Of a stretch of DNA of 64,000 bases, positions 1 through 8,702 are shown piece by piece. Each line of letters starts with the position of its first letter. The stretch's first letter is position 1. The stretch is from Pectinatus haikarae (lineage in GTDB: Bacteria; Bacillota; Negativicutes; Selenomonadales; Selenomonadaceae). Location of the stretch: the NCBI RefSeq assembly GCF_030813505.1, contig NZ_JAUSUE010000017.1; one strand, written 5' to 3'. Position numbers and translations under genes: made by a program. The notes below the pieces were generated by a model, which searched no databases, was not told the DNA's origin, and worked only from the letters and a program-made list of their open reading frames with translations.

Positions 1-25
1 AACATATCGGATAATCGGATATGTT
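1..25. other. Inverted repeat at window edge
   Basis: AACATATC and GATATGTT form an 8-bp stem around a 9-nt loop. It may be the tail of a terminator for a gene outside the window, but no clear T-run follows, so its role is open. Confidence 0.3.
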
Positions 26-116
26 CAATACAATTTCAAGGCAAACCTATCAGCAGGATATAAATTAAATATTTTTGAGATCATTTTCTTTTATTTTATA
101 AAAACAGATTGTAATA

Positions 117-145
117 TTGCAAATATATTATGTTTTAGCTATAAT
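117..145 (+). promoter_or_regulatory. Predicted sigma-A promoter of the threonine dehydratase gene
   Basis: TTGCAA (117-122) and TATAAT (140-145) are separated by 17 bp and lie about 58 bp upstream of the start codon. The boxes are close to consensus. No operator-like repeat was seen beside them. Confidence 0.65.
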
Positions 146-202
146 AAATTTTACCGACTTTGAAGCGGCAATTATATTATATAGAAGCAGGAGAGTTTTA
201 TA

Positions 203-1462
203 ATGGAAAAAACAGCAGTAAAAAAAGAGACAGTGCAGATGCCTGCACAAATTGTCGCAGAAACATCAATAGCCGATGTTTATCGCGCGGCCAAACAACT
301 TGACGGTATAACCCGTCATACTGATCTTATTTATAGTGAATATTTCTCTCAGATTTCATCCAATGATGTATATATAAAACCAGAAAATCTTCAAAAAACA
401 GGTTCGTTTAAGCTTCGCGGTGCATATAACTGCATCAGCCAGCTGTCTGACGCGCAGAAAAAACGTGGCGTAATTGCTGCTTCTGCTGGTAATCATGCGC
501 AGGGAGTGGCATTTGCCGCCCAAAAATTAGGTATTAAAGCAGTAATAGTCATGCCCGCCACGACACCGATTCTAAAAGTTGAGGCGACGCGTGCTTACGG
601 AGCAGAGGTTATCCTGTACGGCGACAGCTACGATGATGCCTGTGCAAAAGCTTATGAGTTAGAAAAAAAGAACGGTTATGTTTTTATTCATCCTTTTAAT
701 AATCTGCAGGTCTTGCTTGGGCAGGGAACGACCGCACTGGAAATTATAGACAGCCTGAAGGATGTTGATGTCATTCTTGTTCCGATCGGCGGGGGCGGTT
801 TTGCCAGCGGGGTAGCTTTGGCAACAAAGCTTGTAAATCCTCATGTAAAAGTGATTGGGGTCGAGCCGGCAGGCGCAGCCTGCATAAAGGCGTCTTTAGA
901 AGCAGACAGAGTAGTATCACTTGCCAGTGTGGAAACAGTGGCAGAAGGCACAGCAGTGAAAACTCCCGGTGATCTTACCTTCGCCTTCATAAAAAAATAT
1001 GTTGATGATGTGATAACAGTCACGGAATTCGAAATAATGTCCGCACTGCTTTCTTTGATAGAAAAGCACAAGCTCATAGCTGAGGGAGCAGGTGTTCTTT
1101 CCTTGGCAGCTTTGCCTAAATTATCTTTCAAGGGAAAAAAAGTCGCAGCTATAGTCAGCGGCGGCAATATCGATATATCTACAATTTCAGCGCTTATAGA
1201 TAAAGCATTGGTGGCACGCAGCCGTGTGTTCTGTTTCAGCGTTCAGCTGCCTGACAAGCCGGGACAGCTTCTTGCAATCTCAAAAATTCTGGCAGATCTT
1301 GATGCCAATGTCATTCATCTTGATCACAATCAAGCTAAAGTTACGGATAGTTTTCAAAAAGTATTATTGGAAGTAACCGTTGAAACTCATAACAGCGAAC
1401 ATGTCGCAAAAATTTCTGAGGAATTAAAAAAACATGGCTTCCAAATTACGAAAGTATATTAA
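203..1462 (+). CDS. ilvA: Threonine ammonia-lyase (threonine dehydratase), biosynthetic/catabolic short type with ACT domain
   Basis: This PLP enzyme deaminates threonine to 2-oxobutanoate and ammonia in the cytoplasm, feeding isoleucine synthesis or propionate-forming fermentation. The fold-type II core shows the PLP lysine K70 in SFKLRGAYN, the substrate loop SAGNHAQG at 94-101 and the glycine-rich phosphate loop PIGGGG near 192. A C-terminal ACT-like domain begins near residue 342. At 419 residues it matches the one-ACT (TdcB/YgkP-like) class rather than the roughly 510-residue E. coli IlvA. The start is set by the AGGAGAG ribosome site at 190-196. It is monocistronic: a promoter lies upstream and a strong bidirectional terminator follows. 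Serine may also be a substrate; sequence alone cannot decide. It is not obviously tied to the sulfur genes. Confidence 0.9.
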   Translation: MEKTAVKKETVQMPAQIVAETSIADVYRAAKQLDGITRHTDLIYSEYFSQISSNDVYIKPENLQKTGSFKLRGAYNCISQLSDAQKKRGVIAASAGNHAQGVAFAAQKLGIKAVIVMPATTPILKVEATRAYGAEVILYGDSYDDACAKAYELEKKNGYVFIHPFNNLQVLLGQGTTALEIIDSLKDVDVILVPIGGGGFASGVALATKLVNPHVKVIGVEPAGAACIKASLEADRVVSLASVETVAEGTAVKTPGDLTFAFIKKYVDDVITVTEFEIMSALLSLIEKHKLIAEGAGVLSLAALPKLSFKGKKVAAIVSGGNIDISTISALIDKALVARSRVFCFSVQLPDKPGQLLAISKILADLDANVIHLDHNQAKVTDSFQKVLLEVTVETHNSEHVAKISEELKKHGFQITKVY

Positions 1463-1507
1463 AGAATGTTTTAGATCGGCAAAATAATCTCCCGGATCGA
1501 CAAAAAA

Positions 1508-1559
1508 CTGCCCCTCGAAAGTTAGATTTAGGAAATCTGACTTTCGAGGGGCAGTTTTT
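1508..1559. terminator. Bidirectional rho-independent terminator
   Basis: A long stem begins CTGCCCCTCGAAAGT and closes with ACTTTCGAGGGGCAG, followed by TTTTT on the plus strand and preceded by an A-run that serves the minus strand. It lies between the converging threonine dehydratase and Dcu-type carrier genes and can end both transcripts. Confidence 0.92.
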
Positions 1560-1601
1560 CATTGCACAATAGCGTTTATGTCAGTCATCGAAAAATTAAA
1601 T

Positions 1602-2945
1602 TCAATACAGTATATGCGCTATTATATAGCCCACACAGCTGCCTGTAATAATACCGATAAGTCCGGGAAGTATAAAGCTATGATTTATTACAAACTTGCC
1701 GATGCGTGTAGTACCCGAACGGTCAAAACCAATGCAAGCCAGATCCGAAGGATATGTCGGCAAAACGAAATACCCGTAACAAGCCGAAATAAATGAGATG
1801 ATTATCAGCGGATCTACACCTACACTCAATGCCATGGGGACAACAATAGCCAATGCCGCAGCCTGCGAATTAACAAGTTTTGATATCAAGAACAATACTA
1901 CCGCATAGGTCCATGGATATTGGAGAACCACTTCCCCCAATACTTTTTTCATTCCCGGCAGATAGGCACCAAAATAGGTTTCTGCCATCCACGCTACACC
2001 ATACACAGAAACAACAGCCACCATACCGGATTTAAATACCGATCCGTTTGTAACCTCACTTACCTTGACCTTGCACGCCAAGAGGATTACCGCAGCTATA
2101 ACAAGCATAGACAACTGAATAGTAGGCGTCATTGACAATGGCTGCCATACACCTTTTCCGTCAGGTACAAACGGAAGCAGTTCTGTCGGGAAGCTGCCGA
2201 ACAAGGCTATTACTACTATGCCCGCCAGAAAAATAAAAGTCGCTCTGTATGCAGTCTTTGGCAGTTTCATTTCGGCTATGGATTCACCCTGCTCTTCATA
2301 AATATAAGCACGCTGCTCCGGATCTGCCAGTCTTGCCTGAAATGCCGCATCCTTGTCCAAATCCTTGCCGCGATGCAAACTCCATAATCCGGCCACAACT
2401 ACTCCGCAAAAAGTGGCAGGTATCGATACTGACAATATCTGCACAACCCCCAAAGGATGAGATGTATTTGCCAGCATTGCTACCATTGATACTACAGCCA
2501 CCGACGCAGGTGAAGCGCATATTCCCATCTGTGAAGCAACGGAAGCCACAGCCATAGGGCGTTCCGGACGTATATTCTGCTTTATGGCAATATCATAAAT
2601 GATCGGAAACATCGTATAAACCACATGACCTGTTCCGCATAAGACAGTAAGAAACCATGTTGTAATAGGAGCCAGGACTGTTACTTTCTGAGGATTCTTA
2701 CGCAATATTTTCTCTGCATATTTCAGCATAACATCCAGTCCCTTTGATGCCTGCAAAAAACCTGAGCATGTTACGACAGCCATGATGGTAAGCATAACAT
2801 CAATAGGAGGTTTACCGGGAACCAGCCCTATGACAAAGACGAAAAAAGTTAAACCGATACCTGATACTGCCGCCAATCCCAAGCCGCCATAATGCACACC
2901 GACAACGAGACAGGCGATTAGAACAATAAAACCTAAAATTTCCAT
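1602..2945 (-). CDS. Anaerobic C4-dicarboxylate carrier, DcuA/DcuB family
   Basis: A 447-residue, very hydrophobic inner-membrane protein with about ten membrane segments. The N-terminal MEILGFIVLIACLVVGVHYGG, the LCGTGHVVYTMFPII stretch near 110 and the QMGICASPASVAV stretch near 143 are characteristic of the Dcu family, which exchanges fumarate, malate or aspartate for succinate during anaerobic growth. Length is typical. Translation starts at the ATG behind GGAGGGACTC. It is alone on its strand, with its own near-consensus promoter and a terminator just after the stop. DcuA versus DcuB cannot be told apart from sequence alone, so no symbol is given. Confidence 0.88.
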   Translation of the reverse strand: MEILGFIVLIACLVVGVHYGGLGLAAVSGIGLTFFVFVIGLVPGKPPIDVMLTIMAVVTCSGFLQASKGLDVMLKYAEKILRKNPQKVTVLAPITTWFLTVLCGTGHVVYTMFPIIYDIAIKQNIRPERPMAVASVASQMGICASPASVAVVSMVAMLANTSHPLGVVQILSVSIPATFCGVVVAGLWSLHRGKDLDKDAAFQARLADPEQRAYIYEEQGESIAEMKLPKTAYRATFIFLAGIVVIALFGSFPTELLPFVPDGKGVWQPLSMTPTIQLSMLVIAAVILLACKVKVSEVTNGSVFKSGMVAVVSVYGVAWMAETYFGAYLPGMKKVLGEVVLQYPWTYAVVLFLISKLVNSQAAALAIVVPMALSVGVDPLIIISFISACYGYFVLPTYPSDLACIGFDRSGTTRIGKFVINHSFILPGLIGIITGSCVGYIIAHILY

Positions 2946-2968
2946 AATATGAGTCCCTCCAAAATAAA

Positions 2969-3021
2969 TTGTATTTATTATACAATAGGGTTATTATATA
3001 AATTTAAAATGGATTAGTCAA
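2969..3021 (-). promoter_or_regulatory. Promoter of the Dcu-type gene with possible operator
   Basis: Read on the minus strand, TTGACT (3016-3021) and TATAAT (2993-2998) are 17 bp apart. Downstream of the -10, TTGTAT and ATACAA (2969-2974 and 2980-2985) form an inverted repeat with a 5-bp spacer, placed where a repressor could block transcription. The promoter is strong by consensus; the operator is only a suggestion. Confidence 0.7.
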
Positions 3022-3361
3022 ATTCATATAAACATAAAAATGGGCAATTCATATTTATGCTTATATAATATAACTGCTGAAAAACATTGTAAAGCAAATA
3101 TTTCGGCATATTGTCATCTGTATTTATTTATTCAATTGTTTTTTTTATTGCATGCGATCGGTTTTTTTTATGATAAGCTGCACCGTCCTGTTCCAGCTTA
3201 TATAACCTTTTTCCTGATCTGCTAAAATACTCCCGAATTTATTCTTTTACTTTTCCGATAGAATTATTTTTTTATAACACAAAAACTCCCTATAAAATAG
3301 ACAAAAGAAAAATCCATTTTATGGGGAATTTTTTACATTTCCTTACTGCGGTTTTTTACTA
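3022..3361. other. Intergenic region between the metK terminator and the Dcu-type promoter
   Basis: AT-rich sequence holding the upstream part of the Dcu-type promoter region and the metK terminator (3283-3330). No convincing gene is seen; the short plus-strand frame at 3040-3225 has no ribosome site or recognisable composition. Confidence 0.5.
3283..3330 (-). terminator. Terminator of metK
   Basis: On the minus strand TTCCCCATAAAAT pairs with ATTTTATAGGGA, followed by GTTTTTG. It lies directly after the metK stop codon. Confidence 0.8.
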
Positions 3362-4549
3362 TTATAATTTACTGACTGCCGCCTTTATTTCATCAGCTTT
3401 GTTCAGCCTTTCCCATGGCAGATCCAGATCATTTCTGCCGAAATGGCCGTAAGCGGCCGTCTGTCTGTAAATAGGTCTTCTCAGTTCCAATGTTTCGATA
3501 ATGGCACCCGGTCTCAGATCAAATACTGTTTTTATAACATCCACTATCTGCCCGTCGCTTATTTTTCCTGTTCCAAAAGTTTCAACGGCGACTGATACGG
3601 GTCTGGCAACTCCTATTGCATATGCCAGTTCGATTTCTATTTTATCCGCTATGCCTGACGCAACTATATTCTTTGCCACCCAGCGTGCGGCATATGCTGC
3701 CGAACGGTCAACTTTCGTCGCGTCTTTGCCGGAGAACGCACCGCCTCCATGACGGCTTGTTCCTCCGTATGTATCTACGATTATTTTTCTCCCGGTCAGC
3801 CCAGAATCTCCCTGAGGTCCGCCTATAACAAAACGGCCTGTCGGATTGATAAAATATTTTGTCTGCCCGTCAAGCAGGCTGGCCGGAATTACCTCCCGAA
3901 TCACATATTTTTTTACATCTGCTTCTATTTGTTCAAGTGATATTTCTTCACTATGCTGCGTGGACAATACTATTGTATCAATTCGTTTCACATTATTATC
4001 ATCATCAAATTCCACTGTCACCTGTGTTTTGCCATCAGGTTTCAGATATGGCAGAACACCCGTTTTTCTCACCTTAGCCAATTGCCTTGCCAGACGATGT
4101 GCAAAGGTAATCGCCGGCGGCAGATACTCGGGTGTTTCATTAGTAGCGTAACCGAAAATTATTCCCTGATCGCCCGCACCTGTATCAAAAGCTGATGCAT
4201 TTTCTTCAGAACGCGTTTCCAGAGCTTTATCGACTCCTTGAGCGATATCCGGTGACTGCTCGTCGACCGACACCAGTACGGCGATCGAATCGGCATTAAA
4301 TCCGTCTGATTTTTTATTGTACCCTATATTGCGTATTGTTTCACGGGTGATTTTAGCAATATCGACGTATGCTTTCGTAGAAATTTCTCCTACAATCAAA
4401 GCCAGTCCGGTAGCAACCGTAGTTTCTGCCGCCACTCTGGAATAGGGATCCTGTTCCAGCAGCGCATCTAATATGGCATCTGAAATCTGGTCGGCTATTT
4501 TATCAGGATGTCCTTCCGTAACTGATTCGGATGTAAATAATTTTCCCAT
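3362..4549 (-). CDS. metK: S-adenosylmethionine synthetase
   Basis: Makes S-adenosylmethionine from methionine and ATP in the cytosol. At 395 residues it is the standard length. Signature motifs include GHPDKIADQISD near residue 14, the ATP-site GAGDQGIIFGYATNETPE near 118, GGPQGDSGLTGRKI near 245 and the P-loop-like GGGAFSGKDATKVDRSAAY near 268. Start at the ATG preceded by GAGGTAATTCACC. It lies 127 bp downstream of the ABC ATPase on the same strand. No terminator was seen in that gap, so co-transcription is possible but unproven. SAM feeds the many radical SAM enzymes here and is the source of methylthio by-products that MAR-type systems salvage. No SAM riboswitch was recognised upstream. 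Confidence 0.97.
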   Translation of the reverse strand: MGKLFTSESVTEGHPDKIADQISDAILDALLEQDPYSRVAAETTVATGLALIVGEISTKAYVDIAKITRETIRNIGYNKKSDGFNADSIAVLVSVDEQSPDIAQGVDKALETRSEENASAFDTGAGDQGIIFGYATNETPEYLPPAITFAHRLARQLAKVRKTGVLPYLKPDGKTQVTVEFDDDNNVKRIDTIVLSTQHSEEISLEQIEADVKKYVIREVIPASLLDGQTKYFINPTGRFVIGGPQGDSGLTGRKIIVDTYGGTSRHGGGAFSGKDATKVDRSAAYAARWVAKNIVASGIADKIEIELAYAIGVARPVSVAVETFGTGKISDGQIVDVIKTVFDLRPGAIIETLELRRPIYRQTAAYGHFGRNDLDLPWERLNKADEIKAAVSKL

Positions 4550-4676
4550 GGTGAATTACCTCTTTTATATTATTTTTGTACTTACACGCTCATTATCCAC
4601 CCACCTGATATTGCATTATTACCCGCCAAATAATTTTTATCATTTGAATGTTACTGCTTTGATCATTTTTTGCCGT

Positions 4677-5447
4677 TCAGATATTATATTCCACGGCCAA
4701 TTCCTCTTTAGGAAAAAATTGTTCATATACCAGCCTTCGTACACGGGCAAAATCATCACTGGTTCTGTCTCTGGGTCTGGGAAGCTCCACGGAAATAACT
4801 TTTTTTACGGTTCCCGGCTTAGCTGATAAGACCACTATCTTATCCCCCATAAATATAGCCTCATCAATATCATGTGTCACCAAAATCAGCGTAGTCTTTT
4901 CTTTTTCCCAAATATGCAATACCTCTTTTTGCATATTTATTTTAGTGAATGCATCAAGTGCACCAAACGGTTCATCCAAAAGCAATGTATTTGGCCTGTT
5001 GATCAAAGAACGCGCTATGCTGACCCGCTGCTGCATACCGCCCGACAGCTGCTTGGGCAGTGCTTTTTCAAATCCGGTCAGTCCTACCAGATCGACATGT
5101 TCCCTGATAATCTTTTTTTTCTCTGATTTTGACAATGTTTGCGATATGCCGAACTCAATATTTTTTTCGACCGAACTCCATGGCAGCAGCCTTGGTTCCT
5201 GGAAAATTACACCTATGTCCTTTTCGGAAGGATGATCTATTTTTTTTCCGTTTAATTCTACGCTGCCTGATGTGCTTTGTTCCAATCCGGCTATAACTTT
5301 TAACAATGTGCTTTTTCCGCAGCCGCTGGTCCCAACTATACTGATAATCTGTCCGTCGCCAATAGAAAAATTTATATCATGCAAAACTTCGATTTTTCTG
5401 CCGTTAATAATGAAAAATTTTTGCACATTTTTTACATTTATAGCCAT
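4677..5447 (-). CDS. ABC transporter ATP-binding protein, SsuB/TauB type
   Basis: ATPase subunit of a nitrate/sulfonate/taurine-type importer. It shows Walker A GTSGCGKST, a Q-loop in FQEPRLLPW, the signature LSGGMQQR and Walker B LLLDEPFGALD with the downstream THDIDEA switch histidine. I chose the ATG at 5447 because AAGGATAAATCT precedes it; an upstream in-frame start at 5483 would overlap the permease and lacks a good ribosome site. It is the last gene of the H-D-K-radical SAM-binding protein-permease-ATPase series. The imported compound is unknown; the family usually carries sulfonates, taurine, nitrate or thiamine precursors. Confidence 0.9.
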   Translation of the reverse strand: MAINVKNVQKFFIINGRKIEVLHDINFSIGDGQIISIVGTSGCGKSTLLKVIAGLEQSTSGSVELNGKKIDHPSEKDIGVIFQEPRLLPWSSVEKNIEFGISQTLSKSEKKKIIREHVDLVGLTGFEKALPKQLSGGMQQRVSIARSLINRPNTLLLDEPFGALDAFTKINMQKEVLHIWEKEKTTLILVTHDIDEAIFMGDKIVVLSAKPGTVKKVISVELPRPRDRTSDDFARVRRLVYEQFFPKEELAVEYNI

Positions 5448-5461
5448 AGATTTATCCTTTC

Positions 5462-6250
5462 TTAATCCTCCTGATCCACCCAATACAATGTTTTTTTCTG
5501 TATTTTGATAACTAATATATCTATGATCAGCCCAATTATCGCGATCGAAATAATTCCCACGAATAATGTCCCAGGCTGTGCCAGCTCACGTCCATATGAT
5601 ATCAAATATCCCACTCCGGCCGAAGCAGCGATCATTTCGGCTGCAACCACGCAGGTCCATGCGCCGCTTATCCCCAAACGCAGTCCGGTAAATATCGCCG
5701 GAACGGCCGAAGGTAAAATAATTTTGCATAACATTATTTTTCTCGTCTTGCCGAAGGCTTTTGCTAATTCCAGAAGTTTCGGATCCGCACTGCGTATTCC
5801 CTGCATTGTATTGAGCAGTACGGGCCAAAATGCGCCTATTACAATAACTCCTATTTTTGATGCCTCACCTATTCCCAGCCACAATATAAAAAAGGGAATA
5901 CAGGCGATAGCCGGAATCGGTCTCAATATGCCTATCAAAGGGTCAACCATTTTGCCGAAGGTTTTAAATAATACCGCCAGGCTGCCAAGCACAAGACCAA
6001 GCATGCTCCCTATAATATATCCATAAATTACTCTTCCCAGACTTGCTGTAACATGTTTAAAATAGCTGCCTTTCTCCACCATTTGATCAAACGAAACGGT
6101 AATAGTTTCAGGACTGGCAAATATCGATGGTTTTATAAGACCGCGATCACTTGCAATCTGCCATAAAATTATTATAAGCAGGGGCAGCACTAAGGCTAAA
6201 AATAAATTTTTAAATAACGCTTTTACCCGAAAAATATTGTGGACTGCCAT
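5462..6250 (-). CDS. ABC transporter permease, SsuC/TauC type
   Basis: A 262-residue inner-membrane permease with about six helices. It has the BPD_transp_1 coupling-loop region (ELAKAFGKTRKIMLCKIILPSAVP, near residue 160; the EAA-like loop that docks on the ATPase) and the family-typical CVVAAEMIAASAGVGYLI segment. It sits between its binding protein and ATPase genes with short gaps, so the three form one importer. Specificity cannot be read from the permease. Confidence 0.9.
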   Translation of the reverse strand: MAVHNIFRVKALFKNLFLALVLPLLIIILWQIASDRGLIKPSIFASPETITVSFDQMVEKGSYFKHVTASLGRVIYGYIIGSMLGLVLGSLAVLFKTFGKMVDPLIGILRPIPAIACIPFFILWLGIGEASKIGVIVIGAFWPVLLNTMQGIRSADPKLLELAKAFGKTRKIMLCKIILPSAVPAIFTGLRLGISGAWTCVVAAEMIAASAGVGYLISYGRELAQPGTLFVGIISIAIIGLIIDILVIKIQKKTLYWVDQED

Positions 6251-6288
6251 GCTTTCCCCCTTCTTTCATCTAGGTATATAGATAACAT

Positions 6289-7287
6289 TTATTGAATGCC
6301 TGCTTTTTGCAAAATTGAGGTATCAATATATTTGGCAATATCAACATTTTTTTTCAGCAGACCATATTTATAAGAGTCCTTTGCACCTTTATCAAGAGCA
6401 TCTATTTTATCCTGAGTAAGTGTCAAATTCAAATCTCCTACATCTAATAATATTTTTAATCCCGGAACAGTTGCTTCTGTAGCTTCATGAGTAATTTCTA
6501 TTGCCTTGTCAGGATTTGCCTTCGACCACTCTGCGGCTTTCTGCAGTGCTTTCAGCAGTTTGGCCGTTGCTTCCGGATTATCTTTGATAAATTGGTTTCT
6601 TGCCAATATTGGCGACACAAATAATTTTATACCTGTACCTCTTTGCAGAACGGATACACCGTTTCCTGTCTCTGCCGCTTGTGAAAGGTTTGGTTCCCAT
6701 ATAACATCAGCATCAATATCACCTGATACAAGACTTGAAACTCCATCTGACGGGCCAAGATTTACAATTTCGACATCTTTTTCGGTCAGCCCCCCTTTAG
6801 CCAGCAGCAGATATAAAAAAGGCTGAGCGTTACTGCCAAAAGGAACTGCTATTTTTTTCCCTTTTAGATCAGACAGCTGATGAATATGGGCGGCATCTCT
6901 GACAGCAATTCCCTGATTGTCGCTTGAAGCACTCGCCGAAGCTATGATCTTTATGTCAAGTCCGTTGGCAATACCTGAATAAACCGGCATATCGCCCATA
7001 AAACCGACATCCAGATTATCAGATGTCATTCCTTCAATGATCGGTGGCCCATAATTGAATGTGGAAATTTCCACATCAAGTCCCTCATCCTTAAAATAGC
7101 CTAGTTTTTCCGCCACATAAACCTGAAAATATGTTGGCTGTGATGCCAGACGTATTTTTACGTTACTGTCTTTCGCCGCTGATTTTTCTCCGTCCTCCTG
7201 CGCTGAACTGCCGCAGCCGGCAAAATAAAGCATTGATAAAAATATTCCTAATATAGCTGCGGTTTTACGTATTGCGGTAAATTTCAT
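6289..7287 (-). CDS. ABC substrate-binding lipoprotein, SsuA/NMT1-like
   Basis: Periplasmic-binding-protein type II fold of the SsuA/TauA/NMT1 group. The N-terminus has a positively charged start, a hydrophobic stretch and a lipobox ending at C25 (FAGC), so it should be lipid-anchored. Family-typical segments are VAEKLGYFKDEGLDVE, VGFMGDMPVYSGI and DVIWEPNLSQA. The start at 7287 follows GAAGGGAAAGAGTGCC; an upstream in-frame start at 7305 is less likely. It lies immediately downstream of the radical SAM gene in the same orientation. The ligand is probably the substrate, or a precursor, of the adjacent nitrogenase-like module, which is inference from position. Confidence 0.88.
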   Translation of the reverse strand: MKFTAIRKTAAILGIFLSMLYFAGCGSSAQEDGEKSAAKDSNVKIRLASQPTYFQVYVAEKLGYFKDEGLDVEISTFNYGPPIIEGMTSDNLDVGFMGDMPVYSGIANGLDIKIIASASASSDNQGIAVRDAAHIHQLSDLKGKKIAVPFGSNAQPFLYLLLAKGGLTEKDVEIVNLGPSDGVSSLVSGDIDADVIWEPNLSQAAETGNGVSVLQRGTGIKLFVSPILARNQFIKDNPEATAKLLKALQKAAEWSKANPDKAIEITHEATEATVPGLKILLDVGDLNLTLTQDKIDALDKGAKDSYKYGLLKKNVDIAKYIDTSILQKAGIQ

Positions 7288-7334
7288 GGCACTCTTTCCC
7301 TTCATTCAACTTAAATTATAATATCCGCTGAATT

Positions 7335-8552
7335 TTAATCAGCCGCACGGTAATACCGGGGATTGACATCAATATTTTCATACAGTCGAAACAAGTCATA
7401 CGGCACCGTATCGGCATTGGCGTTGGCATTGCGTATTTTCTCCCAGCTTATTCCGTATTTTCTATACATAGCTGCGGTTCTCTCAAAAACATCCCAGTGC
7501 CATTCTTCCGTCGGTGTTCTGTGTCCCTCAAGCGGTGACCCCACATTTACATACCACTGACTTGCACAGACGACTATGCCGTGTGAAATCAAATATTCTA
7601 TACCTTCAAGCAGCGATTCTTTCGGCTCAATGCCCGAGACCACTGTGGACCGGACATTATACCGGCCAAATACCTGAACCTCATAATCAAGTGCATTGAG
7701 CCAGTTTTTTCTGCCGCCGCATAATTGAGCCTTACCGGGGCAGATAACATCAAATATTTTTTCATTCCATATTTCAAGATTTGTCGCCATCGTACGAAAA
7801 CCTGCCTCTTTGTATTTTTCAAATACCGACAGATCCTCCGGTGCGCCCACACAGGCTGTCCCGTTAAAATCTTCAAGCCCTGTGGCTTCCTGAATAGCTT
7901 CCGCCACATCAATATAATATTCTACTTCTCTTCTCTCGGGAATAAATCCGCCGCTTATTGTCACGTGATCAAAACCCTGTTTATAGCCGACCGCAATCGT
8001 TTCACCGACCTGCTGCGGAGTTTTCCATTTTATATCCTGCGACTGTGAATAAATTTCCTTTGTTGCATTAATATTGCAGAACAGGCAGTCCATTCCTTTG
8101 TCTTTCAGCGAGCATTCATTGCTGTACGATACAAACATGCCGCCATAACCATAATCTGCCGCGACCGTGCGCATTGCTGTCCCGTCTGACGTTTTGCGGC
8201 CGTAGTATTCGGGTCTCTTAGTGAATTCAATATTTTCTATGACCAGTTTCTTCCTGTCATAGATATTATAGATTCCATCCTCATATTTCAATTTCAGCGG
8301 ACTGTCTATATTCCAGCGTATCTGCACTCTGTATTTTCCCAGCGGTGTCAAAAAGCACGCAGGAAATTCAATATTGCTGTGCGCATGCCGATCATGGGTA
8401 AAAAGAACATTTACCTGCTCGATATATTTGCCGCCGATGTCCAAATGTCTGAAAACCTCAGGTGCAAATGCTATACCTTCAACCAAAATACGATTTTTTA
8501 ATTTAATTTCATCTAACAATTTATGTTTTTCTTCATCGGAATAATGACTCAT
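7335..8552 (-). CDS. Radical SAM protein with CX8CX2C motif, paralogue 1
   Basis: A 405-residue protein I cannot place in a named family. C147, C156 and C159 form CX8CX2C in YSNECSLKDKGMDCLFC, which is unlike the usual CX3CX2C but reasonable for a 4Fe-4S/SAM site. It is followed by a SGGFIPERREV segment that sits where a GGE-type SAM-binding motif would. The first 140 residues form an extra domain with no recognised motif, and the C-terminus carries EGHRTPTEEW. A paralogue at 13216-14427 shares all these features. The start at 8552 has a perfect AAGGAGG site; an in-frame upstream start at 8669 is unlikely. Position between nitrogenase-like subunits and a transporter suggests it acts on the same substrate or matures the complex. 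No function is assigned. Confidence 0.8.
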   Translation of the reverse strand: MSHYSDEEKHKLLDEIKLKNRILVEGIAFAPEVFRHLDIGGKYIEQVNVLFTHDRHAHSNIEFPACFLTPLGKYRVQIRWNIDSPLKLKYEDGIYNIYDRKKLVIENIEFTKRPEYYGRKTSDGTAMRTVAADYGYGGMFVSYSNECSLKDKGMDCLFCNINATKEIYSQSQDIKWKTPQQVGETIAVGYKQGFDHVTISGGFIPERREVEYYIDVAEAIQEATGLEDFNGTACVGAPEDLSVFEKYKEAGFRTMATNLEIWNEKIFDVICPGKAQLCGGRKNWLNALDYEVQVFGRYNVRSTVVSGIEPKESLLEGIEYLISHGIVVCASQWYVNVGSPLEGHRTPTEEWHWDVFERTAAMYRKYGISWEKIRNANANADTVPYDLFRLYENIDVNPRYYRAAD

Positions 8553-8702
8553 ATTTCTAACCTCCTTAATTTTCGGTTCTTCCTGATTTTCCGCAGAAAA
8601 CATAAAAACCGGAGATCTCTGCCTTAGTATGCAAAAAACCTCTGGTTTTCCAGTCGGTAATTTATTCACTGATATGCCTTCAGCTTATTCAGCAAATGGA
8701 GA

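Noticed and set aside
3040..3225. Small plus-strand frame in the Dcu-type upstream region
   Set aside because: No ribosome site, AT-driven hydrophobic composition and no context.
4550..4676. SAM riboswitch upstream of metK
   Set aside because: The 127-bp gap shows none of the conserved S-box segments and no terminator hairpin.
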